A stretch of DNA of 64,000 bases from the NCBI GenBank assembly GCA_003223245.1, contig QHYI01000117.1:1-64000 (forward strand). Direction: 5' to 3'. The DNA is from Acidobacteriota bacterium (lineage in GTDB: Bacteria > Acidobacteriota > Terriglobia > Acidiferrales > UBA7541). Under the pieces are notes generated by a model. It ran no database searches and had not been told where the DNA came from. It was given only the letters and a program-made list of their open reading frames with translations. Of this stretch, positions 8,954-16,662 are shown one piece after another. Position numbers and translations under genes: made by a program. Within the stretch, counting starts at the first letter, position 1. Each line of letters begins with the position of its first letter.

Positions 8954-9307
8954 GCTCAGCAAGGCTTCTAGCTGCTCAACTTTTTCACGGAATTGGTTTT
9001 GTCTGTGAGGCTTCAGCTTGACCTTTTCTCTGGTTCGCAAAGCGCTCACGAGAGCGTGTTCCACATGCTCTAGTTCGCGATCGATTTTGGTATGGCTCGA
9101 GAAAGCTAAAGCTACCGTGCAGACTTTGCAGAAGGTGACAGCGACGTCCAGTTTAGTCAAGGAAAAGGTTATGGCCGCATCGTCGAAGCTTTTACCAGCG
9201 CTGCGCGCGGTTTTAAGGGCATCTGTAGCCCGGCGGGGAAGTTCCGCTTGCTCGTTTGCGATTCTGCGTTTGGGCATAGCATGTAGAAAAGGCATCCGTT
9301 CACGCAA
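8873..9307 (-). CDS. Small hypothetical protein of a 'VTFC' family, copy A
   Basis: Up to 144 residues, with an in-frame ATG at 9277 as an alternative start. Not a named family that I can identify. The core TKLDVAVTFCKVCTVALAF followed by a basic, helix-rich segment (REKVEQLEALLSLL) closely parallels the core LELGVTFCQVACTCHNV of the gene at 9388-9912, so the two are neighbouring paralogues. Such short proteins with a hydrophobic Cys-containing helix and a coiled coil are frequent as orphans in Acidobacteriota. The last 25 codons lie antisense to the tail of the IS91 remnant, so the 3' end and stop codon may come from insertion-derived DNA. Expression is unproven. Confidence 0.35.
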   Translation of the reverse strand: MRERMPFLHAMPKRRIANEQAELPRRATDALKTARSAGKSFDDAAITFSLTKLDVAVTFCKVCTVALAFSSHTKIDRELEHVEHALVSALRTREKVKLKPHRQNQFREKVEQLEALLSLLAERVPGPKMQGIERCLTRFKFIEG

Positions 9308-9387
9308 TCAAGGCACCCAATAGTCCTAAAACCTGAAGAGTGTCGCTGGTCCGAAAGTTCAAACAAGCAGAGGACCATCGCCGTTTC

Positions 9388-9912
9388 CTAAGAGAATTCG
9401 TCCAAGGTGCTTTGCAACCGTTCAATTCTCGTTTCGATTTGGTTTACGCCATCGATGGAGAACTCGAACTTGCCCAGCGCGGACATGGCGTAGGAGAGAG
9501 TGTTGCGAGCCTGCTTGAGAAGCCGTTCTTTCTGGACGTTGTGGCAAGTGCACGCAACTTGGCAAAACGTTACGCCAAGTTCCAATTGAGCGAGCAAAGC
9601 GTCGTGTTCAGGTTTGTAGTGGCGCCGGCGTTCGCGCTTTTGTAATTGACTTGCCGTTTCTAACAGCGACTCGCATTCCAGAATGAGGGCCTCAGCCTTG
9701 AGCCTCACTTCGATTACGATGGCCCGCACTTGAGACTGGGTGAGCCCCAGCCCTTCATTCAGCTGCCGTGCGCGCTCATTAGCCTGGGTCCAGGTGGGAA
9801 AGCTTCCAAAGCGCTCGTCGACGGTCAGACCGGGTAGACCCACTACGGCCCTGGCGACGACAGCGTCACCGCACCCGGCGAAGATTGCCGTGAAAGCTGA
9901 TTGCACTCCCAT
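9388..9912 (-). CDS. Small hypothetical protein of a 'VTFC' family, copy B (possible fusion)
   Basis: About 174 residues from the ATG at 9912; the frame is open a little further to a TTG at 9927. Two parts are visible. The first half contains RFGSFPTWTQANERARQLNE and LGLTQSQVRAIVIE, which resembles a small helical protein seen alone elsewhere. The second half contains LELGVTFCQVACTCHNVQKE and a C-terminal amphipathic helix, matching copy A at 8873-9307. A fusion of two small orphan genes, or read-through in decayed DNA, would explain this. The function is unknown. The neighbours are IS remnants and unrelated small genes. Confidence 0.4.
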   Translation of the reverse strand: MGVQSAFTAIFAGCGDAVVARAVVGLPGLTVDERFGSFPTWTQANERARQLNEGLGLTQSQVRAIVIEVRLKAEALILECESLLETASQLQKRERRRHYKPEHDALLAQLELGVTFCQVACTCHNVQKERLLKQARNTLSYAMSALGKFEFSIDGVNQIETRIERLQSTLDEFS

Positions 9913-10055
9913 GACTTGCTCGTTCAAAAACCAAATAGGACGATGGCCTTAGTATACTCCGGCTTTGAGCCTTGTGGGTAATAAGACAAAGACTCTAAAC
10001 CACAGGAAGACCCGAGTTCCCTTCTGGACCACATTGGCACCAAGGCGGGGGTAGC

Positions 10056-10232
10056 CTATTGAGTCTCGCAAAATATTGCGACCATGCCCTTTGGAGTGCA
10101 CCAGCTCAAGAATGTTGTCAGCACAAACATCGATATGCCGAAGCGCAGGATGCCCGTGTAAACGAAGTGGTGCTTGCGGCCCTTAGCGCGAATGCTGTTG
10201 CGATTTTCAATTTGCTTTGGAGAGAGCGCCAT
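10056..10232 (-). CDS. Small single-TM hypothetical protein (58 aa)
   Basis: The minus strand from an ATG at 10232 to a TAG at 10056 encodes a basic N-terminus (MALSPKQIENRNSIRAKGRK) followed by HHFVYTGILRFGISMFVLTTF, one likely membrane helix, and a short tail. The basic-then-hydrophobic layout is coherent and resembles small acidobacterial membrane proteins with a KGRxxxxxYxGxLxxG-like pattern. No clear ribosome-binding site precedes the ATG, so this could be a decayed copy. The function is unknown. Confidence 0.35.
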   Translation of the reverse strand: MALSPKQIENRNSIRAKGRKHHFVYTGILRFGISMFVLTTFLSWCTPKGMVAIFCETQ

Positions 10233-10538
10233 TTGCTTTGAGGGAGTGGGCGGAAAAACGCTTCAAGGCAAAGTGTGCCACCAGCATCGCGTCAAGAGTC
10301 ATAAGTCGCCAGTCCCGCCTCTGCTTGTTTTCAATCACTTACAGCCATCAAATCTCGTTACCCCTTTGTTTTGATAACCATACAAATTGCCCGAGGGGGT
10401 GATACCTCACTTGCGCAGACAAAGACCATACCGAAGGCCCCCGGCCTCATGCTCACCGGCCACAAAAAGACGCTTCCTTGCGTCCAATGGAACGCATGGG
10501 CGAACGGAACGCCTGTTCGCTTAGGATCGGGGTGACCA
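10233..10538. other. Intergenic stretch without recognised gene
   Basis: About 300 bases between the small membrane protein and the beta-propeller gene. Short open frames exist on both strands, but none shows a domain, a signal or a good start. GCGAAC/GTTCGC (about 10499-10520) can form a weak hairpin shortly before the next gene. No promoter was clear enough to call. Confidence 0.4.
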
Positions 10539-12113
10539 ATGAAGCTGCTCGAGATCGGATGGGGCATGGTTGCATTGACCATTGGTGCGACGGGCACCAC
10601 AGCGCAGATCACGACTTCGCAGTACGACAATTTGCGGACGGGCGCGACGCTGAACGAGAAAACATTGACTCCGCAAAAGGTGAACACGCAGCGGTTTGGC
10701 AAGCTGGGCGCGTTCCACGTGGATGGCGCCGTGTACGCGCAGCCGCTGTTCCTCCCTGGCGTGGAGATTCCCGGCAAAAGAAAACACAACGTGCTCTTTG
10801 TGGCCACCGAGCATGACAGCGTCTATGCCTTCGACGCCGAGCGCCCGAACGATCCGCCGCTGTGGAAGGTGAGTCTGCTGGACCGGAAGCGCGATGAGGA
10901 AACCGTTCCCGCGCGCGACGTGCAATGCCCGTTCATCCAGCCGGAAGTGGGCATCACCTCCACGCCGGTGATTGATCTGCAATCGGGCACGCTGTACGTG
11001 CTGGCGCGCACGATGATCGGGCATTTTGGGGGCGACAACCAATATTTTCAATATCTTCATGCGCTGGCGATCACCACCGGCGCGGAGAAATTTGGCGGGC
11101 CAAAACAAATCGCAGCGTCGGTTCGCGGCCGAGGCGACGGCAACAAAAACGACGAAGTACAGTTCGATACGCTGAAAGAAAACCCGCGCGCGGCGTTGCT
11201 GCTTACCAACAATGCGCTCTATCTTACCTGGGGTTCGTCTTGCGACGTGGATCCCTACCACGGCTGGGTAATGGCCTACGATCCGCAAACCCTGGCGCAG
11301 AAGGCCGTGCTGAACGTTACCCCGGATGGCCGCGAAGGCGGGATCTGGGCGAGTGACACAGGCCTGGGCGCGGATGCGGATGGCAACGTCTATGTGGCTA
11401 TCGGCAACGGCACTTTTGATGCCGCGACCGGAGGCCGGAACTACGGTGACTCGCTGTTGAAGCTGGCGCTGAAGAATTCTTCACTCGTGGTGGCTGATTA
11501 CTTTACGCCCTTCAACCAAGAGCAACTGAGCGACGCGGATGCCGATTTGGGCTCGAGCGGGCCGCTTCTGCTGCCCGATCAGCCGGGACCGCATCGTCAC
11601 TTGCTCGTGCAGCCCTCGAAAGGCTCGATGATCTACGTGATTGACCGAGACAAGATGGGCCAGTACCAGGCGCAAGGCGATGCGGTCGTGCAAAGGATTC
11701 GCATGTCCGGGAGCGGGATGGGCGCGATGGCGTATTGGAACGGACACGTCTACTTCGCGTGCAGCGACGATCGCTTGCGCGATTACGCGCTGGAGAATGG
11801 GCAGCTCAAGCTGAAATCCAGTTCCGGCATAAGATTCGATGATCCCGGCGCCACACCTTCGATTTCGGCGGACGGCAACAAGGACGCCATTGTGTGGGCC
11901 ATTGCCACGAAAACCTGGAACGGCGCCGACCGGCCGGCGATACTCTATGGGTTCGATGCAAATAACCTCGAGCAGCCGATCTATACCTCGGAGCAGAATA
12001 GCCGTCGTGATCGCGCGGCGCTGGCCACGCGCTTCGTGATTCCCGTCGTCGTGAATGGACGTGTGTATTTCAGCGCGCGAGGCGAAGTGGAAGTATATGG
12101 GCTGTTGAAATAG
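10539..12113 (+). CDS. Exported PQQ-type beta-propeller protein
   Basis: A 524-residue protein. GGGG lies about six bases before the ATG at 10539. A second ATG at 10566 would give a shorter signal peptide ending TGTTAQ. The mature protein carries quinoprotein-like propeller blades: SQYDNLRTGATLNEKTLTPQ, VLFVATEHDSVYAFDAE, GTLYVLART, GGIWASDTGLGADADGNVYV, LLVQPSKGSMIYVIDRD, HVYFACSDDRLRDYALENG and a closing VVNGRVYFSARGEVEVYG. The VYAFDA- and VYVIDRD-type strands are the typical blade motif. Proteins like this are common in Acidobacteriota as secreted propellers. No cytochrome c domain or clear PQQ-dehydrogenase active site was seen, so it may be a binding or structural propeller instead of an enzyme. 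Confidence 0.8.
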   Translation: MKLLEIGWGMVALTIGATGTTAQITTSQYDNLRTGATLNEKTLTPQKVNTQRFGKLGAFHVDGAVYAQPLFLPGVEIPGKRKHNVLFVATEHDSVYAFDAERPNDPPLWKVSLLDRKRDEETVPARDVQCPFIQPEVGITSTPVIDLQSGTLYVLARTMIGHFGGDNQYFQYLHALAITTGAEKFGGPKQIAASVRGRGDGNKNDEVQFDTLKENPRAALLLTNNALYLTWGSSCDVDPYHGWVMAYDPQTLAQKAVLNVTPDGREGGIWASDTGLGADADGNVYVAIGNGTFDAATGGRNYGDSLLKLALKNSSLVVADYFTPFNQEQLSDADADLGSSGPLLLPDQPGPHRHLLVQPSKGSMIYVIDRDKMGQYQAQGDAVVQRIRMSGSGMGAMAYWNGHVYFACSDDRLRDYALENGQLKLKSSSGIRFDDPGATPSISADGNKDAIVWAIATKTWNGADRPAILYGFDANNLEQPIYTSEQNSRRDRAALATRFVIPVVVNGRVYFSARGEVEVYGLLK

Positions 12114-12196
12114 TCAAGAAAAGGGGGTTGGCAACAGCTTTTGTTTTTGACTGCTTCTAATGGTTTTTAATAGCATGTATAACCTGTCTCTATCGC

Positions 12197-12439
12197 ATGA
12201 AGCTAGCAGAATGGGCGAGGCAACCGGGACTAGATTACAAGACGGCGTATCGCTGGTTCCCGGCGGGGATTCCGCCTGTGCCCTCGAAGCAGTTGCCCAC
12301 GGGGACGATCCTCGTCGAGCCGGTGCCGTTGGCCGAGAAGCGCGGTGCGCTCGTCGTGGAGCATCGGGACCGGCTTGCCCGTCTCGGCTCGGAGTCCATC
12401 GAAGCGGGTGCAATCGACAGGCCGGAAGGTTGTCGATGA
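12197..12439 (+). pseudogene. IS607-type serine recombinase remnant
   Basis: The first 40 residues, MKLAEWARQPGLDYKTAYRW ... LPTGTILVEPV, match the N-terminal MerR-like DNA-binding part of IS607-family resolvases. The frame then continues with GALVVEHRDRLARLGSESIE, which matches a segment from the later catalytic region (VVEHRDRLARFG). The catalytic serine region between them is missing, so an in-frame deletion has joined the two ends. The partner TnpB/OrfB gene is not present. The remnant overlaps the start of the next gene by four bases. Confidence 0.7.
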
Positions 12440-13365
12440 AGGGTCTTCGAAAAAGTGCTGGGATTCGCGCGGGGATGGTCGTTGCCTTCGCGATTGCTTT
12501 CGGATACGTCGGCGCGAGCGCGGCGCAGGAGACGCCTGGCGGAGAAAGTGGCGAAGTGAAAATCACGGAGGTCACGCCGAACGTAGTCGTGTTTGCTACG
12601 AGGACGGGAAACGTGATCGCCTTAGTCGGGCCGGACGGCGCGCTGCTCGTCGGAACGCCATCGGCAGACAGTACGGAGCGCATCAGCAGCGAACTGGCGA
12701 AGCGCACGAAGTCGCCGGTCCGGTTTGTGGTGATTGCGCCGGAAGATCCTGCACATTCGGAAGGGGACGCAGGCTGGGGACGCCGCGGAGCGTTCGTGGC
12801 CATGCAAGAAAAGGCATTGGAACGCATCGGGGGACACGTCATGGGGGCGCCCAAGCCGCTGTCCGAGGAGTTCGTGAAGATGGGAGTGGAGCGCCCGCAT
12901 GTCTCGTTTTCGGAGGTGATGAGTTTTGACCTGAATGGCGAAGCAGTCCACATCGTGAAGCAAAAACCCGGTTACAGCGACGCGGACGCACTGGTGCACT
13001 TTCACGTCGCCAGCGTAATTTATTTCGGAGAGGTATTTCCGGGAGACGGCTATCCGGCAATCGAGACCGGGCGCGGCGGCACGCTCGAGGGACTGCTCAA
13101 GATGGTGGATGCATGGACGGATCCGCGCTTCCACGTCGTGCCGGCGCGGGGCGAGGTAACCAATGGCCCGGGCTTGAAGGCGTATCACGATATGCTCGTG
13201 ACGGTGCGCGACCGCGTGCAGCATTCGATTGATGCTGGGCGCAGGGAGAGCGAAGTGATTGCGGAACATCCGACGGCGGAGTTCGATGCGAAGTGGGGGC
13301 ACGGACGCGTGGCAGCGGATGCGTTTGTGCAGGAAATTTACAAGGCGCTGAAGCCGGAAGACTGA
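12436..13365 (+). CDS. Exported metallo-beta-lactamase-fold protein lacking metal ligands
   Basis: A 309-residue protein from the ATG at 12436; upstream codons in frame belong to the IS607 remnant region. A Sec signal ends near ASAAQE (about residue 31). The core follows the MBL fold: VTPNVVVFATRTGNVIALVG, then DGALLVGTPSADS, then VRFVVIAPEDPAHSEGDAGW, where active members have a HxHxDH motif; SDADALVHFHVASVIYFGEV; HVVPARGEVTN, where active members have GHG; and the typical C-terminal helix DMLVTVRDRVQ. Ligands at three sites appear substituted (about residues 101-111, 199-201 and 234-241). The overall layout is that of the secreted SoxH-like/quinoprotein-associated MBL group. It is probably a pseudoenzyme or has a different function. 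Confidence 0.7.
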   Translation: MKGLRKSAGIRAGMVVAFAIAFGYVGASAAQETPGGESGEVKITEVTPNVVVFATRTGNVIALVGPDGALLVGTPSADSTERISSELAKRTKSPVRFVVIAPEDPAHSEGDAGWGRRGAFVAMQEKALERIGGHVMGAPKPLSEEFVKMGVERPHVSFSEVMSFDLNGEAVHIVKQKPGYSDADALVHFHVASVIYFGEVFPGDGYPAIETGRGGTLEGLLKMVDAWTDPRFHVVPARGEVTNGPGLKAYHDMLVTVRDRVQHSIDAGRRESEVIAEHPTAEFDAKWGHGRVAADAFVQEIYKALKPED

Positions 13366-13448
13366 AGTTTGATACCGACGCTCAACGGGGGGAAGAAGCC
13401 TCGCCCCGCAAGCGACAAAGCGCGTCGATTGACGCTAAAAAGATTGAA

Positions 13449-13476
13449 GGCGCAACAGCCTTTCAGCGGTTGCGCC
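13449..13476 (+). terminator. GC-rich hairpin downstream of the MBL-fold gene
   Basis: GGCGCAAC (13449-13456) pairs perfectly with GTTGCGCC (13469-13476) over a 12-base loop, 83 bases after the stop. It is followed by CCCCTTG and not a T-tract, so termination is possible but not certain. Confidence 0.35.
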
Positions 13477-13612
13477 CCCCTTGCATTGGGCCGCAAAGTT
13501 TTTGAAGCTTTCCGGCTCAATCTGGGGTGGAGACTAAATCCGACGGTCGTTTCTTGGCAAGAGGAATCTGCAAGTTCTCCTGTGGAAAGCTGTGCACGGG
13601 TGTGCAAAATTC

Positions 13613-13640
13613 GGAAATTAGAAAATGGAAATTCGAAAAT
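13613..13640. repeat. Tandem 14-bp repeat (two copies)
   Basis: GGAAATTAGAAAAT (13613-13626) is followed directly by GGAAATTCGAAAAT (13627-13640), one mismatch. The AT-rich pair lies upstream of the HTH remnant. Confidence 0.6.
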
Positions 13641-13683
13641 CGGAAACGGTGAAGGATTGGATGGAGGCGCCCGTAAGGCATGA

Positions 13684-14034
13684 GACTGCCGGAACGTTTC
13701 GAAGGTCTACACGACAGCGGAAACCGCCAGGCTTGCGGGCATCTCGCGGCAAACGCTCCAAACGTGGATTGTCTCGGGGAGAATCAAGCCGCCCGAGGTG
13801 CTGCGGCCGGCCCGGCTGCGATTGTGGACGAGCGAGGACGTGGCTCAGTTGAAAAAGGTGAAGCGCAAAAGATTCAAGCCGGAAGCCCGGACGCAGGCCG
13901 CGTCAGGTAGCCGGGGAGGAAAGAAAGGACGGAACAGTCAGCGCCAGTTTTTGACCCGAGGCCAGATGGCCTGCAAATTCCACTTCAAGCCGCGACAAAC
14001 AAGGATAGGACGTGTCTCGTACGAATACGCGTAA
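13684..14034 (+). pseudogene. MerR-type HTH protein without a usable start (probable frameshift)
   Basis: The frame VYTTAETARLAGISRQTLQT, WIVSGRIKPP, LRLWTSEDVAQLKKVKRKRF is a clear MerR/HTH_17 DNA-binding domain: helix-turn-helix, wing with Pro-Pro, then the SEDVAQL motif. In this frame a TGA lies at 13681-13683 and no ATG, GTG or TTG occurs before the domain. An ATG at 13661 lies in another frame and would supply a start (MEAPVRHETAG) after a one-base shift. The basic tail runs antisense over the last codons of the glycosyltransferase gene. It is either a pseudogene or a sequence error. Such HTH proteins often sit beside mobile DNA, which fits the surrounding remnants. Confidence 0.55.
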
Positions 14035-15854
14035 GGGATATTTAGTGTTGCGGCCACTTCGACGAAAGCGAATTCTTTGCGCGCTTCCGCTTCCCGCACG
14101 CCTTCAAGAATAACAATTTCACCAGTGTAGTTGCGCGGACCCCACAAAAAATAATTTTGATGGCCGCTGAGCGCTTGGGGCAAACCGTAACGCGGACCGA
14201 AGAAATCGATAGCGCCGGCTTGGCCATAGTTGTCGCAGAAGATCGCGGCTTTGGCCTGATCTTCGGGTGAAAGCGAATGGTAGACGCGGGCGACGGCGGC
14301 AACTTGCTGCTCCCAAGGAAGTTCATCGGCGTAATACTGCGGAAGAACCGCGCCAACGAAGCTCCGCTCGGTGGGTTTGGGCCGCAAAGGCGAATGCGAT
14401 TGGTAGCGTAGGAAAGCATCGAGCGGCAGCACGGGAAGAACAAGCGGCAGGATGATCGCAACTCCGAAGATCAGCCAAGCAAAGCAGACCGCCCTGAAGA
14501 TGGAACGCCACTTCGACGGCGACTCGCTTGTTTGCTGCTCGAAGGGACGCTCGGCGGCGACCGCGCCCGCGGCTAAAACAATGGGATAGGCCGGAGCGGA
14601 ATAATAGTCTTTGCCGTGGGAAATGAGGAACAACCCGAGAGTGATGAGGAACGCCCAGCCAAACGCGCGATAGGACTTCGCGTTGCGCGAGAAAAAATAA
14701 AAAAGCAGGCCGCCAAACCAGAAAGGAAGGCTGACCGGACTCATCATTACGATTTGCTGGGCGAGATACGCAAGAGGCGGGTAGGCAAGGTCTTTGCCGG
14801 TGACGCGAATGTTGCGCACCAGGTCGAGAAATGGCCAGTGATGTTGGATGTTCCAAATAAGGTTAGGAAGAAAGAGCAGAAGCGCGACAGCGCCGCCTGC
14901 GAAGACCCATGGCGTAAACAAGAGTCTGCGCTGGTGCGTGAGAAGCAGCCCAAGAAGCAACGCGAGGCAAAACACCGCGGTGGAATATTTGGTTTCGAGA
15001 CCGAGACCGGCGATCAAGCCGAAAACGAGCCAGAGTTTTGGATTTTGCGTGTGGATCATGCACAGGATTACGTAAGCGCAGCCAGTCCAGAAAAGCGGCT
15101 CAAAGGCGTTCATGGCGAACTGGTGATCGATGACCCACCACACCGCAGGAGTGGCGGCGAGCACGGCAGCAAGCTCTACGCCGAAGCGCTTTGCGCCGAG
15201 TTCGCGCGCGCATGCTGCAATTAAGAGGATGCGCGCGGCGCCCGCCAGCGCGGGCCAGAACATCAGCGCGTAGAGAGAAGTGCCGAGGGTGTGACGCGCG
15301 ATCCAGGCAATGAATGGAAAGAGCGGCGGCTGATCCACGTAACCGAAAGCGAGATGGTCGGCGCAAGCGAGGTAATACAATGCGTCGCGGAAGTAGCCAT
15401 AGCGCGTAGCGGTGGCCATATGCAACGCGAAATAGGCGAACCCCGTGAGGTAAACCCACGGCCACAAAGAGTGCCGCTCCGGCGAATCCTGATGGAGAGG
15501 GGCGGAGGACAACAGGCGGAAGAATACCAGCAGAAACGAAAGGAAGGCAACCGCTAAAGAAATTGCAATTTTTCCAAAAGCACGCTCACTGTGTATCTTA
15601 ATCTGGCGGAATGGTCTGTAGAGTTCAATCTCTTCTCCGCCGAGAGGAAGAACGACACACGGCCATGACAAAAGTTTTTCGCATTGGAAGCAGCCAAGCC
15701 GCTCGACTACCCAAACAGTTTCGTTTATGCGGCAAGGAATCTGGAAGCGAGGCCACGAATTCGTCATACGCGAAAAGAGAGGAGTGATGGGCCACGCCTT
15801 CGAGCTATTGGCGGCATTGCCCAAGGATTCGCTTACTGGGCGAAAAAGAGACAA
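13938..15854 (-). CDS. GT39/PMT-like membrane glycosyltransferase
   Basis: Up to 638 residues; the true start is uncertain because the first 80 residues are not conserved-looking, and an in-frame ATG at 15767 is an alternative. About eleven hydrophobic segments are visible. Early in the protein, TRYGYFRDALYYLACADHLA and GYVDQPPLFPFIAWIAR fit the first periplasmic loop of the PMT_2/ArnT group, which carries catalytic Asp residues (here the RDALYY and YVDQPP motifs). Later come RELGAKRFGVELAA, METKYSTAVFCLAL-like helices and KDYYSAPAYPIVLA. These enzymes transfer a sugar from a polyprenyl-phosphate donor to lipid or protein in the inner membrane. The acceptor is unknown. It lies downstream of the GMC operon on the same strand, 80 bases away. 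Confidence 0.8.
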   Translation of the reverse strand: MSLFRPVSESLGNAANSSKAWPITPLFSRMTNSWPRFQIPCRINETVWVVERLGCFQCEKLLSWPCVVLPLGGEEIELYRPFRQIKIHSERAFGKIAISLAVAFLSFLLVFFRLLSSAPLHQDSPERHSLWPWVYLTGFAYFALHMATATRYGYFRDALYYLACADHLAFGYVDQPPLFPFIAWIARHTLGTSLYALMFWPALAGAARILLIAACARELGAKRFGVELAAVLAATPAVWWVIDHQFAMNAFEPLFWTGCAYVILCMIHTQNPKLWLVFGLIAGLGLETKYSTAVFCLALLLGLLLTHQRRLLFTPWVFAGGAVALLLFLPNLIWNIQHHWPFLDLVRNIRVTGKDLAYPPLAYLAQQIVMMSPVSLPFWFGGLLFYFFSRNAKSYRAFGWAFLITLGLFLISHGKDYYSAPAYPIVLAAGAVAAERPFEQQTSESPSKWRSIFRAVCFAWLIFGVAIILPLVLPVLPLDAFLRYQSHSPLRPKPTERSFVGAVLPQYYADELPWEQQVAAVARVYHSLSPEDQAKAAIFCDNYGQAGAIDFFGPRYGLPQALSGHQNYFLWGPRNYTGEIVILEGVREAEARKEFAFVEVAATLNIPYAYSYETRPILVCRGLKWNLQAIWPRVKNWR

Positions 15855-15934
15855 GCCTCAACCGCGCCGCGGTCTTTAATGGAACCTGAATTCTTGTGAC
15901 ACTCTGCGGCGCAGGAAAGAACACGAACCACGGT

Positions 15935-16540
15935 TCACTCTGGGAGTGGGGGACAGCCGGGAAATTCGCGCAGCGCAGCGTTGCCGATGTACTGCAGGTC
16001 GGTAATGCCGATTTTGCTGGTGTAGTAGCCGTCGCAGGTCATGTTGCGGAGAAACGCAAAGAACCCAATGCCCTGGCTGAGCGAAGGATCCGTCTTGGCG
16101 TTCTTGCGGAAGGCGATGAGGTCGAGAACTTCTTTCTTTTGCTCCGGAGCGCATTCAAGAAACACTTTGCCATAATGATCGGTGCAGTAGTTGTCCAGCC
16201 AGAAGATGCCGCCGCCAAGTTTTAGCTGATACTTTTCGTTTTCGCTGGTGAGGAGGTCGATGAATTCAGGAGCGCCGGCTTCGACCGCGCCGCCGCATTT
16301 TTCGTCCTTCGGAACAATCATGTCGCAGAGAGCAACGAGCGTGGCGTACCGCGCAGCGGAAAAATATCTCGGCGTGTAGCTTCCTGTCAGCGATGCCGCT
16401 TTTTCCTTGCGGACCATTTGGTGGACGCATTCGGCGGCTTCGGCGGGAATGACTTGCAAGACCGAACCGGCAGCAGCGCCGATGGCAAGCGTGCGAAGGA
16501 TGTCGCGACGAGAAATGGATTCGTTAGGCATGGGAGTCAC
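15935..16540 (-). CDS. Gluconate 2-dehydrogenase subunit 3-like (LacC-like) Tat protein, copy 1
   Basis: A 201-residue protein with a twin-arginine signal (NESISRRDILRTLAIGAAAG). The mature part matches the Gluconate_2-dh3 family: YTPRYFSAARYATLVALCDM, IVPKDEKCGGAVEAGAPEFI, LLTSENEKYQLKLGGGIFWL, CAPEQKKEVLDLIAF and the C-terminal FFAFLRNMTCDGYYTSKIGI. In characterised complexes this small subunit pairs with a GMC flavoprotein that has no signal of its own and carries it through the Tat pore ('hitchhiker'). The adjacent GMC gene (16663-18366) indeed starts without a signal peptide. The order here is flavoprotein first, small subunit second, the reverse of copy 2. Confidence 0.87.
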   Translation of the reverse strand: MTPMPNESISRRDILRTLAIGAAAGSVLQVIPAEAAECVHQMVRKEKAASLTGSYTPRYFSAARYATLVALCDMIVPKDEKCGGAVEAGAPEFIDLLTSENEKYQLKLGGGIFWLDNYCTDHYGKVFLECAPEQKKEVLDLIAFRKNAKTDPSLSQGIGFFAFLRNMTCDGYYTSKIGITDLQYIGNAALREFPGCPPLPE

Positions 16541-16610
16541 CGGAAAGAAAAGGATTTAATACAGAGGGCACACAGCTCGGAATGACAGGTTCGAAATGCA
16601 CCGCCGAGAT

Positions 16611-16635
16611 GGGATGCAGCAGGCTGCGCCCCTAC
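16611..16635. repeat. GTAGGGGCGCAGC palindromic element, copy 3
   Basis: On the minus strand the core GTAGGGGCGCAGC occupies 16623-16635; the flanking GGGATGCAGC (16611-16620) can pair back with GCTGCGCCCC over a 2-base loop with two imperfect positions. It lies between the GMC gene and its small-subunit gene. Confidence 0.45.
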
Positions 16636-16662
16636 AGGTGCCGTTCGAGTGGAGGCGCCCAT

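Noticed and set aside
8950-10000. Toxin-antitoxin pair for the two small minus-strand genes
   Set aside because: The two genes are paralogues of each other, not a toxin with a DNA-binding antitoxin, and no known toxin fold was recognised.
10233-10374. Additional small genes on both strands before the beta-propeller gene
   Set aside because: No start signal, conserved-looking motif or domain supports them.
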